A stretch of DNA of 14,149 nucleotides from UKL13-2 sp038236905 (GTDB lineage Bacteria > Pseudomonadota > Gammaproteobacteria > Burkholderiales > Usitatibacteraceae). Made by a program: the position numbers and the translations under genes. The stretch's first letter is position 1, and every line of letters begins with the position of its first letter. The stretch spans positions 1 through 14,149 of the forward strand of contig JBBRZG010000102.1 in assembly GCA_038236905.1 (NCBI GenBank), read 5' to 3'. Below, one piece after another: positions 14,136 to 14,149 of this stretch. The notes below the pieces were generated by a model. The model did not search any database and had not been told where the DNA came from. It was given only the letters and a program-made list of their open reading frames with translations.

Positions 14136-14149
14136 GATGAAACTTAATA

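Noticed and set aside
1..14149. Mobile element, CRISPR array, prophage or defence island
   Set aside because: No transposase, integrase, regular direct repeats, att-like duplication at the tRNA end or defence-type proteins are visible. The tRNA end at the window edge shows no integration signature within the visible bases.

Overview
The window looks like a chromosomal segment of a Gram-negative proteobacterium, most likely a betaproteobacterium. The points for this are: FabI has the betaproteobacterial-type stretch around its APREAI and FLDGMTRENF motifs; the periplasmic receptors belong to a family-5 subgroup I associate with Burkholderiales and their relatives; the lytic transglycosylase is MltD-type; and tRNA-Cys encodes its CCA. 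Base composition is moderate (roughly low-to-mid 50s % GC by eye, not computed). I see no phage, transposon, CRISPR or toxin-antitoxin signature.

Layout. (1) 3-1178, + strand: the 3' part of an MltD-like murein transglycosylase with a C-terminal LysM domain, cut by the window edge. (2) 1315-11149, - strand: a long ABC-importer locus read right to left, made of three tandem paralogous periplasmic solute receptors of the peptide/nickel family (646, 601 and 611 aa), an OppB/DppB-type permease, an OppC/DppC-type permease and one protein carrying two ATPase domains. The first two receptor genes overlap by one base. The third follows a 181-base gap and could have its own promoter. A REP-like repeat with two hairpins sits between the permease genes. 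(3) 11150-11449: a divergent intergenic region of 300 bases. (4) 11450-12235, + strand: fabI, with its own intrinsic terminator. (5) 12324-14007, + strand: a two-gene operon of a short-chain dehydrogenase and a crotonase-superfamily protein that lacks both classical hydratase glutamates, closed by a perfect-palindrome terminator that faces (6) a tRNA-Cys(GCA) gene on the - strand at the right edge.

How the genes work together. The six-gene - strand cluster encodes a complete importer: receptors in the periplasm, two membrane subunits and one fused dual ATPase. Peptides or similar solutes are the family expectation, but the actual ligand cannot be read from the sequence. Three receptors for one translocator suggests widened substrate range. 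FabI performs the last step of fatty-acid elongation. The SDR/crotonase pair probably acts on an acyl-CoA or related small substrate.

Most of the window is ordinary housekeeping or accessory metabolism. The items most worth a second look are the three-receptor transporter, the cysteine-flanked insertion in its OppB-type permease, the calcium-loop-like motif shared by all three receptors, and the crotonase with missing catalytic residues.
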